DNA of 41,161 nt from DATLSM01 sp049585815 (GCA_049585815.1 JBAVAR010000060.1:1-41161); one strand, 5' to 3'; shown: positions 15,764 through 24,412, counted from the stretch's first letter. Notes: generated by a model not told the origin, from the letters alone. Translations and numbers: made by a program.

Positions 15764-17785
15764 TCAGGCGGTTGCGACATGTGGGATAGAGGTGCCGATT
15801 GGGACCACGATCGCCTCGGGCACCCGGTTGGGGGCTGCTGCTGGGCGGTGGCCGCGCAGGCGCTCGTGGCTGCAGACCACATAGCACCACTCCATCAGAT
15901 GCATTCGCGAGCTCGCACCGATTTCGGTGATCGTGGCACCGATCAGGTAGCGACCTTCGACCTCCCGACAAGAGCGCACCTCAACCTGGGCCGCTACTTC
16001 GTGGGCTTCTCCCGCGGCATCTCGTAGATCCATCAAGACGGCGGGCTCGGCGCCGATCTCCAGCGGGGCGTCCATCACCAGGCCGACCCCGGCGGCGCTC
16101 GCATCGACGAGGCGGCCCCCGATATGCCCGGCGTCCGAGAAGCAATTGACCGGGGCATCGCCCTCGAAGCGGTAAACGAGTCGCCTCTGACGTCGCCGTC
16201 CGACCGCGAACAGCGTGCGGATCATCCGGCGCAACTCGATCAACCCCAGCAATGGGACGATGAGAGCGGCGATCCCGGGCAGGCCGGGCAGCGTGTCGAT
16301 ACCGGCCAAATCGAGCAGCCGCAGCGCTGTTCCCACGCCGAGGAGCGCGGTGCAGGCCAGCACCAAGCGCAGCCTCATCACTGCATGTAGGCCCCCGCCA
16401 TCACTTCCCTGCTTCGGCGTCACCTTGAACGTGCTCCGCCCTGGCCGCACCGCGCAGCGCAGCGCTCGCGTGAAGATCTCCATCGTCAGCAGCTCATAGT
16501 GCGCCGTCTCACCGATCTTCATGTAGCCGCGCGCGAGTGCTGATCCGGCGCAGAGATTGAGCGAGACCGAGGGCAGCCACAGTGCCGCCAGGGCAACAAC
16601 GCTGATCTTCATCGGCAGCTCACCGGTCCACAGCACCAGTCCAAGCGTTAGCAGCAAGAGAAGCCGCATCGGCGGCGCCAGGTAGGCGGCGAGGCTGGTG
16701 AAGTAGGAAAGGCGTTGCAGCGGCCGCAGCTCACGCGCGCGCAGCGGCGACTCCGGCAGAGTGAGGACGGCGAGATTGCCCCGCGCCCAGCGGTCACGTT
16801 GCAATAGGTAACCGTCGAGGTTATGCGGGGCAAGACCCTGGACCAACACCTCATCGTGGTAGCGGGTCGCCCAGCCGTGGCGCTGCAGCCGGATTGTTGT
16901 GTGGAAGTCCTCCGCGATCGTCTCCGTGGCGACGCCGCCAATCTCCAGCAGCGCTGCGCGGCGAATCAGCGCCGCTGACCCACACCAGTAGGCCGCCCCA
17001 TGGCGATCCTTGCCGGGACAGATAACCCGGTAAAAGAGCGATTGCTCGTGACGACCGACCACGTAGTGCTGGACCGAGTCGTGATTGAAGAAGTCGTGCG
17101 GGCTTTGGACCAGGGCCATCCGCTCGTCGTCGAAGTACCCCACCATCGCGTCGAGGGCGTCTGGCATGGGGACGTGGTCGGCGTCGAGCATCAGGACCAG
17201 CTCCCCCTCGGTGCGCCCAAGGGCCGAGTTGATGTTGCCAGCCTTGGCGTGGGAGTTATCGGGACGGGTGAGGTAGCGCGCCCCGGCGAGCTCGGCGAGC
17301 TCCCGCATCTCCGGTCGGCGCCCGTCATCCAAAAGCCAGGTCGTGTGCGGGTAGGTAAGGGCGCGGCAGCCCGCCAGCGTCGCAAGCACCACCTCAACCG
17401 ACTCGTCATAGGTGCAGACGTAGACGTCAATCGTGCGCCCGGGCCTCGCCGGCGGGCGCTCGGTGACGCTGCGCGACCAGGAGAACCAGGTCAGTGTGGC
17501 CAGTGCCCAGAGGCCGTAGATCTCGGTCACCAGCAGCATCGCGAAGGCAACCGGACTCGCTCCATTTCCACTCCACCCGATCCGCCAGGTTAGGTAGCCG
17601 ACTCCCCAGGTCAGTGCTCCCAAGGCAAGCATTCGCAGCAGCAGCGGATGGCGGTCGAAGTACCGTCCGATAGGAGTTTGCTCGGGGCCTAGCACGCGGC
17701 CTTGATCGACCTGCGCCCTATGCCCCTTGAGCCTTGGCTCGGGAATTCCGCCGGGGCGGGATCTCGCAGTGGGGATCCGCGCCAT
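15764..17785 (-). CDS. cellulose synthase-like GT2 glycosyltransferase with C-terminal PilZ domain
   Basis: A 673-residue membrane processive glycosyltransferase. After two N-terminal membrane segments comes a GT2 domain with DDG at 153-155, DAD at 201-203 (UDP-sugar and metal), AED at 291-293 and QRDRW at 329-333, the D,D,D,QxxRW set of BcsA-like enzymes. Four or five more membrane segments follow. A PilZ domain from about 530 has the basic RRRQRR..R motif and DASAAG (DxSxxG), so the enzyme is probably switched on by cyclic di-GMP. The frame is open 65 codons further up, but that stretch runs antisense through tRNA-Ser(CGA). ATG 17785 has no clear ribosome binding site, so the start is uncertain. 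No BcsB-like partner is adjacent. Confidence 0.9.
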   Translation of the reverse strand: MARIPTARSRPGGIPEPRLKGHRAQVDQGRVLGPEQTPIGRYFDRHPLLLRMLALGALTWGVGYLTWRIGWSGNGASPVAFAMLLVTEIYGLWALATLTWFSWSRSVTERPPARPGRTIDVYVCTYDESVEVVLATLAGCRALTYPHTTWLLDDGRRPEMRELAELAGARYLTRPDNSHAKAGNINSALGRTEGELVLMLDADHVPMPDALDAMVGYFDDERMALVQSPHDFFNHDSVQHYVVGRHEQSLFYRVICPGKDRHGAAYWCGSAALIRRAALLEIGGVATETIAEDFHTTIRLQRHGWATRYHDEVLVQGLAPHNLDGYLLQRDRWARGNLAVLTLPESPLRARELRPLQRLSYFTSLAAYLAPPMRLLLLLTLGLVLWTGELPMKISVVALAALWLPSVSLNLCAGSALARGYMKIGETAHYELLTMEIFTRALRCAVRPGRSTFKVTPKQGSDGGGLHAVMRLRLVLACTALLGVGTALRLLDLAGIDTLPGLPGIAALIVPLLGLIELRRMIRTLFAVGRRRQRRLVYRFEGDAPVNCFSDAGHIGGRLVDASAAGVGLVMDAPLEIGAEPAVLMDLRDAAGEAHEVAAQVEVRSCREVEGRYLIGATITEIGASSRMHLMEWCYVVCSHERLRGHRPAAAPNRVPEAIVVPIGTSIPHVATA

Positions 17786-17877
17786 GGTGGGCGCGGGAAC
17801 GAGGAGGAAGATGGGCGTTTGCCGCGTGCCTCGAGCGCGATGCGTGCTGCACGCGGTCCCGGCTGCAGCACCCTCGC

Positions 17878-17883
17878 TAGGAT
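17878..17883 (+). promoter_or_regulatory. candidate -10 box of tRNA-Ser(CGA)
   Basis: TAGGAT lies 18 nt before the first tRNA base. No convincing -35 is seen. Confidence 0.3.
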
Positions 17884-17901
17884 CGAAGACCCGCTTTTCC
17901 C

Positions 17902-17988
17902 GGAGGGGTGCCGGAGTGGTTGAACGGGGCAGCCTCGAAAGCTGTTGACGTCGCAAGGCGTTCGTGGGTTCGAATCCCACCCCCTCCG
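17902..17988 (+). tRNA. tRNA-Ser(CGA)
   Basis: An 87-nt class II tRNA. The acceptor GGAGGGG pairs with CCCCTCC, the discriminator is G, the anticodon loop CTCGAAA (anticodon CGA, reads UCG) sits in a GCAGC/GCTGT stem, and there is a long variable arm and a T-arm with GTGGGTTCGAATCCCAC. CCA is not encoded. Its 3' half recurs, decayed, at 23580 and about 28280, marking it as the likely insertion target for the accessory DNA downstream. Confidence 0.96.
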
Positions 17989-18214
17989 CTCTGCAGTGCG
18001 GATCCCGCCGCTCCGAGCATGATTAAGCGAGATGGATTGTTCTTGCGTAACTTGTCCTGGTTACCGGTCATCGCCGCTATAGACCGCTCGATTTGGGCGG
18101 CACCGATCGCAGGCCGATCGCATGAGGTCCGATTCACTCAGGCTGGAGGACAGACGATCTGAAAGATGCAAACGCGACCTTGACGGCGGAATCGCAGGCT
18201 GCTCGAATGATGCA

Positions 18215-19237
18215 GTGCGGCCTATCTTCCTCGTCCTCGCGGTTCTGCTGGCCATCCTCGCAGCGGCACCCGCACCTGCAGGCGCAACCACCTTCGGGGC
18301 GAATCTGAACCGCGAACCGAATGGCCCCTACACGTGCTACACCGCCCAGACCGTCCCGACCTACCTCTCCGACTGCACGGCGGAGTCGATCGATCCGACG
18401 ACCGGCGAGTCCGACTTCCCGCCCGCCGGCGAAGGCGTGGTCACCCAGGTGAGAGTCCGGGTCGGGCATAGCACCGGCCCGATGCAGATTGTCGAGGAAG
18501 AAGCGCTCCGCGCCGAAAACCCGGCCGACCCAGGCCACCCGACCTACGATTGCTGCAAGGAGATCGATACCAGCGCCGTCTTCACGCCAACCGCCAATTC
18601 GATCACCGCTGTCCCAGTCGACTTCCACGTTAAGCAGGACACAGCTCCCGAGCCAAGCGGCTACTACGTCCATCAGCACCTCTCCTCTCGTTGCTGAGCG
18701 CCAGCGTCCCCATTCCCGCCAACCTCGATCCCAACGGCCAGCGTCGGCCTCTGGTTCCCCGCCTGGCAGAACGTCGGAGAAGAGCGGGCCGGTCTCTACG
18801 GCACCGAGGGGGCGATGATCCTATTTGAAGCAAACTGGGAACCTCCCGGTGGGGGTGGCGCAGTTGGGGGTGGCGGCGACGGCGGCGGACAGCAGGCGCC
18901 GCTGACCCTCGCCAAGCCAACCGTCCCGGTTCGCGATGACGACGCCCTCCTTGAACTCCTCTGCCACCAGGCGGCACAGTGCTCCGGCCTAGCGCAGCTT
19001 CAAAATGAGGAGACGGCACCCGCCAGAGAGCGCGCCCTCGCTCGTGCCAAGCGGGCGGTCACCTACGCGAGCGCCGCCTTCAAGATCGGAGCCGGCAAGA
19101 AGGGAATCGTGAAGGTGCCGCTCAGGGTTGCCGGCAGGCAGCTGCTCAAACGTCGCCGGACCGCCATGGTCTGGTTGAACGTCAGCCTAGATAAATCAAC
19201 CGAGGTGCCGTCAGTCCAGGTCACGCTGAGGAAGTGA
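18215..19237 (+). pseudogene. secreted protein gene with two compensating frameshifts
   Basis: From GTG 18215 the frame gives a signal peptide (hydrophobic stretch ending PAGA), then an extracellular domain with paired cysteines (TCYTAQ, SDCTAES, DCCKEID) and a V-x-V-R-V-R-V strand. It hits TGA at 18695. The same frame resumes protein-like from 18743 (VGLWFPAWQNVGEE) through a glycine-rich linker to 19237. Between them the +2 frame reads plausibly from 18688 to about 18741 (SASVPIPANLDPNGQ). So one roughly 340-residue protein appears broken by two opposite shifts, the first in a CT-rich run (18680-18689). Real decay or two sequencing errors are both possible. The 3' part could start at ATG 18815. 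Function is unknown; the style is of Solirubrobacterales secreted proteins. Confidence 0.6.
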
Positions 19238-19389
19238 TCGGGGGCGAGCGGACCACGATCCCGATGACGCTCAGCGCTGCAATCTCGATCGGCGAAATCG
19301 CCGAGTGGGTCCTGATTGTCGGATTCACCACCCTGTTCGTAATCAATCGTGTTCGCCGCTTCAAAGCCCTCCGTCGTCGCAGGCGCTGA
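19234..19389 (+). CDS. small single-pass membrane protein, 51 aa
   Basis: GTG 19234 overlaps the stop of the preceding reading frame (GTGA), as in the coupled operons of this genome, and encodes 51 residues (an ATG at 19264 would give 41). One hydrophobic helix of about 18 residues (WVLIVGFTTLFVI) is followed by a very basic tail, RRFKALRRRRR, predicting a cytoplasmic C-terminus. The stop-start overlap argues that the disrupted upstream gene was once translated through to 19237. Function is not known; anchoring or assisting the exported product of the upstream gene is a guess. Confidence 0.5.
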   Translation: MIGGERTTIPMTLSAAISIGEIAEWVLIVGFTTLFVINRVRRFKALRRRRR

Positions 19390-19877
19390 CTGTCCACTAC
19401 TGAAGCTCGGTGCTTAATTTGCGTTTAAGACGATGACCCCGGCGGGAAGTCTGGGGTCGTCTGAGCTAGCGGGCCAAGGCATTGCCACTACGCGGACCTT
19501 GGCTGGCTGCGAGAGCCGGAGGTAGACTGGGCGTCGCTCCGACGACTGTAAGGCTGACGGAGATTCCGATCACCAATGTTAAGAACCTGGCAGCGCTGCG
19601 AGATACGGGGCACCAGTGCAGACCAGCCAGCCCTTGCCTACAATCCAGTTGTCAATCTGCTTCTGGCCTCAGCCTCAACGCGCCTCCTCCAGTCGTTAAA
19701 CCGAGACGAATCTGCATCTGGAACGCGGTTCCGGGAGCCCTGCCCCGCACGATAGTACCGGCGGTTTCGGACCTCGCGGAGCGGCTGCGTCGGACTTGCA
19801 CTTTGCGGGAGTTGCAACCAACAACCGGCCAGGCGACCTTGAATTGGGTAGCAGGATAATGGAGGATCTTCGATCTG
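19390..19877. other. intergenic, 488 bp, no convincing gene
   Basis: It holds one hairpin near its start (19428-19462) and, at the end, the GGAGGA ribosome binding site of the large secreted protein. GC content looks lower than in flanking genes. An open frame at 19482-19859 has no protein-like composition. Confidence 0.5.
19428..19462 (+). terminator. hairpin downstream of the small membrane ORF
   Basis: AGAC-GAT-GACCCC pairs with GGGGTC-GTCT around a 12-nt loop (10 bp with a 3-nt bulge). There is no T run. It would end the transcript of the two preceding genes. Confidence 0.35.
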
Positions 19878-22800
19878 GTGAGCCGAATTCCAATTGCCCT
19901 GGGCGTTACGCTGTTGCTCGGCTTCCTGTTCGGTGCTGACTATGCCCAGGCAGCGCCCGTGACCCTCGACTTCGAGAGCGGCGTTGGGCTAAACGAAGCG
20001 GTGACCAGCCAGTACGGACCGCCGGGGACTCCAGCCGGCCCGACCTTCATGGCGGGAACTGAAGCCGGACTTAAGGGTCTTGAGTGCCCAGCGCCGCACC
20101 TAGTCAATACCTATGGAGCCCACTCGGGTACGCATGAGCTCAAACTCGACGGCTGCGAAAGCGGCGAGTTCTGGCCGAGTGAAGGATTCTTCTCGCTCGG
20201 TTACTCAACCGAAAAGGTCGAATTCTGGGTCGCTTCGGATACACCGCTGGGTAGCTCGACGGTCACGAGCACGGCGTTTAACTCGAAAGGCGAATTTTTG
20301 TTGCAGGATGAAACGGAACTGCCGTCAAATTCCGAACCGCTCTATGAGCCGGTGACCCTTGAATCGCCGGGCGGCGAAATCGCCTCCGTGGCTATCCAGC
20401 TTGGAAAAAACTTCGGATCCAACCCCAACTCCTCGACCGGGGTCACGGAGGGCGCCGGCAACACCGACCTTCTGGTCGACGACCTCACCTATTACCCACC
20501 GGCATCCCCGCCGGAATCGAGCTTTCGGCTCGGTGCCAACCCCCCGGCTGTCGCAACCACGGCTGGAAACGAAGTCGCCGTGAAAATACCGGTGACCTGG
20601 ACGAACAACCCTGAACCCTCAAAAAGCCCAGTGCAGTTCGAAGTCTCAGCGCCGCCCGGCGTCGAAGGGTCGTTCTCAGAAAACCCGAGTTCCTCCGGCC
20701 ACTCGGTACTCAACCTCAAGATCGCAAAGAACGCGACACCAGGACAGACCGAGGTCACCGTCACGGGGTACGTCGAAAAAGGTAAAGCAGGCGAAAAGAC
20801 GGCGAGCATCGAAATCCCGCTCGGTATCAGCTCTGCACTTGAAGTGAGCGGCGTCCAGACGGTCACGGTGGCTCCCTGCACCCCGCGGCAGGTCGAACTG
20901 CGCCTCGCGACGCCGAGTTATGTGACAGAACCGGTTACACTCGAAGTGACGACGGTCAACCAACCCGGGGTCACGATCAGCTCGATCACGGGCGGTGAAG
21001 TCATCTCGCCTGGCCACGCTCGCACCACTGTCACTCCAACGCCAACGACCTCAGGGGGTCGTGAAGCGAAAGCCACCGTAACCCTCTCGGTGGCTGGGGG
21101 CACCGAACCCGCGGCGGCCCGACCGTGGGGGGTTAGGGCTTCCTCGGCCGAATATGGAGAAGACTTCGTCACTGGCAACCTTGCGATCAGCACCGGTGTC
21201 GTCAATGAAGCGGTCTCGACCGGCACCTCCTATACCCCCCAGACCGTATCGACGCCGGCCCTCCATCATCCCGGCTCCCAGCTGACTCTGCGTGGGGCTG
21301 GTTTCTGCGCGGGGAGCACTGTCTCGATCGGCGACTTCTCCTCCGAAGGCGAGGAAACTGAAAACCAGGCGACGCCCGAATCGATCGCCCCCGACGGAAC
21401 CTCGCTCACCTTCCGCGTTCCACGCGGTGCGATCAGCGGCCCGATTGTTGTGCTGCCGCCCACCGGCAAGCGAATCGAAGGGCCGAGCCTCAACGTGCGC
21501 ACGTTCCGCAACACCTACGGGTTCAGTTGGGTGAACGGCGACTACGGCTTGCGCTTTGACGATGAAATCGGCGATGAACTCTTCGGCAAGGCGGAAACCA
21601 ACGTCGAACCGCTGCCCGGATGGCTGGTGCGCAAACCCGAAGCGGTGCTGTTCGAAGAAATGACCAACAAGCACATCCCGGGCGGAATCTGCTTCGGCAT
21701 GGCCTATACCAGCCTGGAGCTCCATGAATTCCCCGGCGAAACCTCACGGTTCCCGCAAACCGGCGGTGATGATCCGTGGCACCTAGACAGCCCCACTGCG
21801 CCTTCTGAAGCGCTGCTGCGGCTGGTCACGGAGAACTTCTCCCTCCAATTTACCGACCAGCTGATTCCGGCAGAGGTGAATGCGGTTATCGGGATCCACG
21901 GAACCAACGACGACATCAACGCGATCGAAGAAGAACTGGCCGCCGGGCACCCGGTCATGATCGGGCTGATCCACTTTGGCAATCTCCTTGAAGGGGGTTC
22001 GCTAGTCGAAGGGCACACTGTGCTCGCGTACGACAGCCGGCCGCTACCGGGCGGCGGCACGGCGATCTACGTAGCCAACTCCAACGTTCCCTACTCGACC
22101 AATGAGGAAAGCAACTCCGAAGAACACAACCACAACCAATTCAAGCGGTCGGAGATAATCCTCAAGGAAGGCAACTGGGAATTCCCGGAGGGGGCTGAGT
22201 TCGAACACTCGGGAGGCAAACCGTGGACCGGTTCGGAGGCCGGGTTGGTCGTCTACCGGTATCGGGAACTGCCGATCCTAAACGGGGAACGGCCCCACCT
22301 GCCGAATCTCCTTACCGCGGCCCTGATGTCATTCGGGTCATCGGCCGACAAGGTCACCCAGCTGAGCGAGGGACACAGCTCCCTCGTTTCCGGCAGCCAA
22401 CTCGCCCCACAAGCCTCATGGCCGAAGGGCGTTGCACCACTCCCCGACTTCAACAGCAAACCGAGTCCTCTCCAGCTTGTCTCCTTCAATCGCAACGTTG
22501 CAGGGCCGCTAACCGCGACGGTGGCACGATCCCCCGGGGGAGGAGCGATGAACTTGAACCTTCCCGGCTTGCAGGCCAGCCTGCAAGCCGGGGCTCATTC
22601 TGGCCAGATCGATCAGGTCACAGTCGACCCGCGAACCGATGCGATTGGCTACAAGACGTCGGCCTCACATGCGCCCTTCGGCGGGACGCTGCTCTCGACG
22701 CCGGGAGCGAGCGGTGGGGGAGGTGGAGCCAGCGCGGTCCAGGCGAGTGGCGGCGCAAAGAGTTCCCTTTCGGATCGCCTTGTCGAATTCCATACCACCG

Positions 22801-23411
22801 GTGGGGGCGGGGGCGGGGAGGCCGTCTCCTTTCTCGGGGGGCATGTGTTCCAACTGAAGGATGCGGGGGCGCCTACGGATGTCTCGCTGGCGCTGTCTGC
22901 GTTTGCCTCCAACGGCCAGCCGATCGAGGTGCAGCTTCCCGCTGTAAGGCTTGCGGCAGGGGAGACCCTGCACGTTGCGCCGACCAACTGGCGCAAGCTC
23001 GGCTCGGCGCCGGTACGGATAAGCGCGACCGTCCGCGGCCGCACAAGCGCTCGGCTTCTCCGAGGCAGCGCCGTCGGCAAGGTCTTTGCGAGGGTTCGCA
23101 GCGCCGCGCTCACGGCGATCGGCGCACATCACTACCGGCTCGATGTTGGCCTCCGTGTGCGCCATGCTCCCAAGCAGGCGGGGTTGTCGGTGGCGGCGAG
23201 TGTGCTTCTTCATGGACACTTGGTCGAGCGGGCGAGCCCAAACCAGCTCAACGGATCGCTGGTCCACGTCGGCAGCGTTCACTTGACGCTGCCGACGGCA
23301 CTGGCGCCGGGCCACTACAAGCTTGAGCTGCACTTGCTTGAGATAACCGCTAAGGGCGCGGTTCAGGGGTCGGTGGCGGTGACCAAGACCGTCGCGATAC
23401 GGGCGCGCTGA
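19878..23411 (+). CDS. large secreted multidomain protein with Cys-His-Asn (papain/C39-like) core
   Basis: A 1177-residue exported protein from a GTG start; GGAGGA lies 12 nt upstream. Order: signal peptide (1-26, ending AQA); jelly-roll-like domain (27-212) opening with VTLDFESG and ending LLVDDLTYYP; two Ig-like beta domains (about 215-420); an IPT/TIG-like domain (460-545, LTLRGAGFCAGSTVSIGD); then a domain (about 550-800) with GGICFGMAY (C605), EGHTVLAYD (H713) and YVANSNVPY (N734/N736). That Cys-His-Asn order is that of papain-like or C39-like peptidases. Two glycine-rich linkers and a C-terminal beta domain (about 950-1177) follow. It probably acts outside the cell as a peptidase or transamidase, though this is inferred from motif order only. 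Glutamate is mostly GAA in the first two thirds and GAG in the rest, unlike neighbours. A perfect 14-bp inverted repeat sits in the coding region. Confidence 0.88.
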   Translation: MSRIPIALGVTLLLGFLFGADYAQAAPVTLDFESGVGLNEAVTSQYGPPGTPAGPTFMAGTEAGLKGLECPAPHLVNTYGAHSGTHELKLDGCESGEFWPSEGFFSLGYSTEKVEFWVASDTPLGSSTVTSTAFNSKGEFLLQDETELPSNSEPLYEPVTLESPGGEIASVAIQLGKNFGSNPNSSTGVTEGAGNTDLLVDDLTYYPPASPPESSFRLGANPPAVATTAGNEVAVKIPVTWTNNPEPSKSPVQFEVSAPPGVEGSFSENPSSSGHSVLNLKIAKNATPGQTEVTVTGYVEKGKAGEKTASIEIPLGISSALEVSGVQTVTVAPCTPRQVELRLATPSYVTEPVTLEVTTVNQPGVTISSITGGEVISPGHARTTVTPTPTTSGGREAKATVTLSVAGGTEPAAARPWGVRASSAEYGEDFVTGNLAISTGVVNEAVSTGTSYTPQTVSTPALHHPGSQLTLRGAGFCAGSTVSIGDFSSEGEETENQATPESIAPDGTSLTFRVPRGAISGPIVVLPPTGKRIEGPSLNVRTFRNTYGFSWVNGDYGLRFDDEIGDELFGKAETNVEPLPGWLVRKPEAVLFEEMTNKHIPGGICFGMAYTSLELHEFPGETSRFPQTGGDDPWHLDSPTAPSEALLRLVTENFSLQFTDQLIPAEVNAVIGIHGTNDDINAIEEELAAGHPVMIGLIHFGNLLEGGSLVEGHTVLAYDSRPLPGGGTAIYVANSNVPYSTNEESNSEEHNHNQFKRSEIILKEGNWEFPEGAEFEHSGGKPWTGSEAGLVVYRYRELPILNGERPHLPNLLTAALMSFGSSADKVTQLSEGHSSLVSGSQLAPQASWPKGVAPLPDFNSKPSPLQLVSFNRNVAGPLTATVARSPGGGAMNLNLPGLQASLQAGAHSGQIDQVTVDPRTDAIGYKTSASHAPFGGTLLSTPGASGGGGGASAVQASGGAKSSLSDRLVEFHTTGGGGGGEAVSFLGGHVFQLKDAGAPTDVSLALSAFASNGQPIEVQLPAVRLAAGETLHVAPTNWRKLGSAPVRISATVRGRTSARLLRGSAVGKVFARVRSAALTAIGAHHYRLDVGLRVRHAPKQAGLSVAASVLLHGHLVERASPNQLNGSLVHVGSVHLTLPTALAPGHYKLELHLLEITAKGAVQGSVAVTKTVAIRAR
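22563..22592. repeat. perfect 14-bp inverted repeat inside coding sequence
   Basis: CCCGGCTTGCAGGC, two bases, then its exact complement GCCTGCAAGCCGGG. It encodes PGLQASLQAG in the region between the peptidase-like domain and the glycine-rich linkers. In RNA it would be a very stable hairpin. Confidence 0.85.
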
Positions 23412-23430
23412 CAGCCGGCCGGCCCGTCAG
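23408..23430 (+). terminator. hairpin around the stop of the large secreted protein gene
   Basis: CTGAC (containing the TGA stop) pairs with GTCAG around a loop holding the self-complementary GCCGGCCGGC. There is no T run. Probable terminator. Confidence 0.35.
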
Positions 23431-23838
23431 TCGGCGATCCGGCGCCATCATCAGTTGGGCCATGTTCTACCGGCTGGAGCGACGTTGATTGAGCGACGAT
23501 CTCGAGCTCGATCGCGTGTTGAGGAACGGCTGCCCTGAATCGGCTTGGACCCGTGCCTTGGGACGAGGGTAGGCGTCCGCTCGAAAGCCGTTGACGTTCG
23601 CAAGGCGTTTGTGGGTTCGAATCTCACCCCCTCCGTTCGCTGCTCGGTGTTTGCATCGCTGCACCGAAAATAGGCCAGGCCTCAGGCGCGGATGGCTTGG
23701 ATGACGCAGGAGCGAGCTCACCACGGCCACCGAGAAGGCTCGCCGCGATGCGCCAACCATCCCCGTCTGTGAGACGTACGGAAATCTGCGTGCGATTGGC
23801 AGGTGTTTACATAAGCGAGAGTTATCGAGCGTCACTCT
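23412..23838. other. intergenic, 427 bp, contains a tRNA-Ser remnant
   Basis: No gene is supported. The stretch holds the terminator-like hairpin and the tRNA-Ser 3' fragment at 23580-23635. The minus-strand frame across it that seems to encode GGGEIRTHKRLANVNG is the antisense reading of that fragment, not a protein. Confidence 0.6.
23580..23635 (+). repeat. decayed 3' half of tRNA-Ser (att-like duplication)
   Basis: It aligns with 17934-17988 of tRNA-Ser(CGA) from the anticodon to the discriminator base, with three substitutions and one inserted T. The T-arm GTGGGTTCGAATCTCAC and the acceptor 3' strand CCCCTCCG are retained. No 5' half is present, so it is not a functional tRNA. A same-orientation copy of a tRNA 3' end is what integration into a tRNA gene leaves at the far end. 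Confidence 0.8.
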
Positions 23839-24411
23839 TCAAGCGTTAGGTGGATTTTTGAGCGTAGCCCCAGCGTCACTCATCAATTTCGACCAAAAGC
23901 GGACGTACTCGCGCTCATGGCCTATTCCGGCTTCGATCGCAAGCGTGACCTGGCGCGGTGCATCGACCCGTTTGAGCTCGGCCAGCCGTGTCTCGTACTC
24001 CCCCAGCTTGCGTTTGTGGGCATCTGCCTGGCGCTTGGCAAGCTGCGATGGCTCAGCGCCGAAGTAGAGCTTGAGGATCCCGGCGTCGCGGAGCTCATAG
24101 AGCTCGCCGCTCGCTTCCGAGCGCCACCGCACGAGCGCGTCGGAGCCTTTGCGGGTGAGGCGGTAGATGCGCCGCCGCCGCCCGAACTCCTCGCGGCGCT
24201 CGGAAAGATATCCGCCCTCGGCGAGTCTGCCGCACTCCAGATAGAGCTGGGTGTGGGGCAAAGACCAGAAGTTGGTCACGCTCACCGCGGCGGCTTGCTT
24301 GAGGTCATAGGGCGTCGTCGGCTGCAGCTGCTCTGTCAAACCGAGCACCACGTAGGAGGTTGGGGTGAGGCGGTCTCTCGCGATTAACTTAGCATACGCT
24401 ACACTTTGCAT
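23839..24411 (-). CDS. PadR-family transcriptional regulator
   Basis: A 190-residue winged-helix regulator. The N-terminal PadR domain is recognisable (SYVVLGLTEQLQPTTPYDLKQ, then a recognition-helix region, then LSERREEFGRRRRIYRLTRKG forming the wing with its basic tip). The C-terminal half is helical and charged, as in the Vir-type dimerisation domain of long PadR proteins. It is divergent from the carotenoid oxygenase with only 27 bp between start codons, and a perfect GTTCA-GAT-TGAAC palindrome lies in that gap. A TATAGT -10 box on its own strand (24429-24424) would start transcription inside the palindrome, so it probably represses itself and the oxygenase. The ligand is unknown; a carotenoid-derived or other small molecule is a guess. 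Confidence 0.9.
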   Translation of the reverse strand: MQSVAYAKLIARDRLTPTSYVVLGLTEQLQPTTPYDLKQAAAVSVTNFWSLPHTQLYLECGRLAEGGYLSERREEFGRRRRIYRLTRKGSDALVRWRSEASGELYELRDAGILKLYFGAEPSQLAKRQADAHKRKLGEYETRLAELKRVDAPRQVTLAIEAGIGHEREYVRFWSKLMSDAGATLKNPPNA

Positions 24412-24412
24412 C

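Noticed and set aside
17877..18137. Minus-strand ORF reading GGGGIRTHERLATSTAF
   Set aside because: This is the common artefact of translating a tRNA-Ser gene antisense; no protein is expected.
19482..19859. 125-codon plus-strand ORF before the large secreted protein
   Set aside because: Random-looking composition and no start signals; treated as intergenic.
22223..23326. 367-codon plus-strand frame inside the large secreted protein gene
   Set aside because: Out-of-frame reading with Arg/Gly-rich composition; the signal-peptide-bearing frame is the real one.
23467..23835. Minus-strand ORF containing GGGEIRTHKRLANVNG
   Set aside because: Antisense translation of the decayed tRNA-Ser fragment, useful only as a marker of that fragment.
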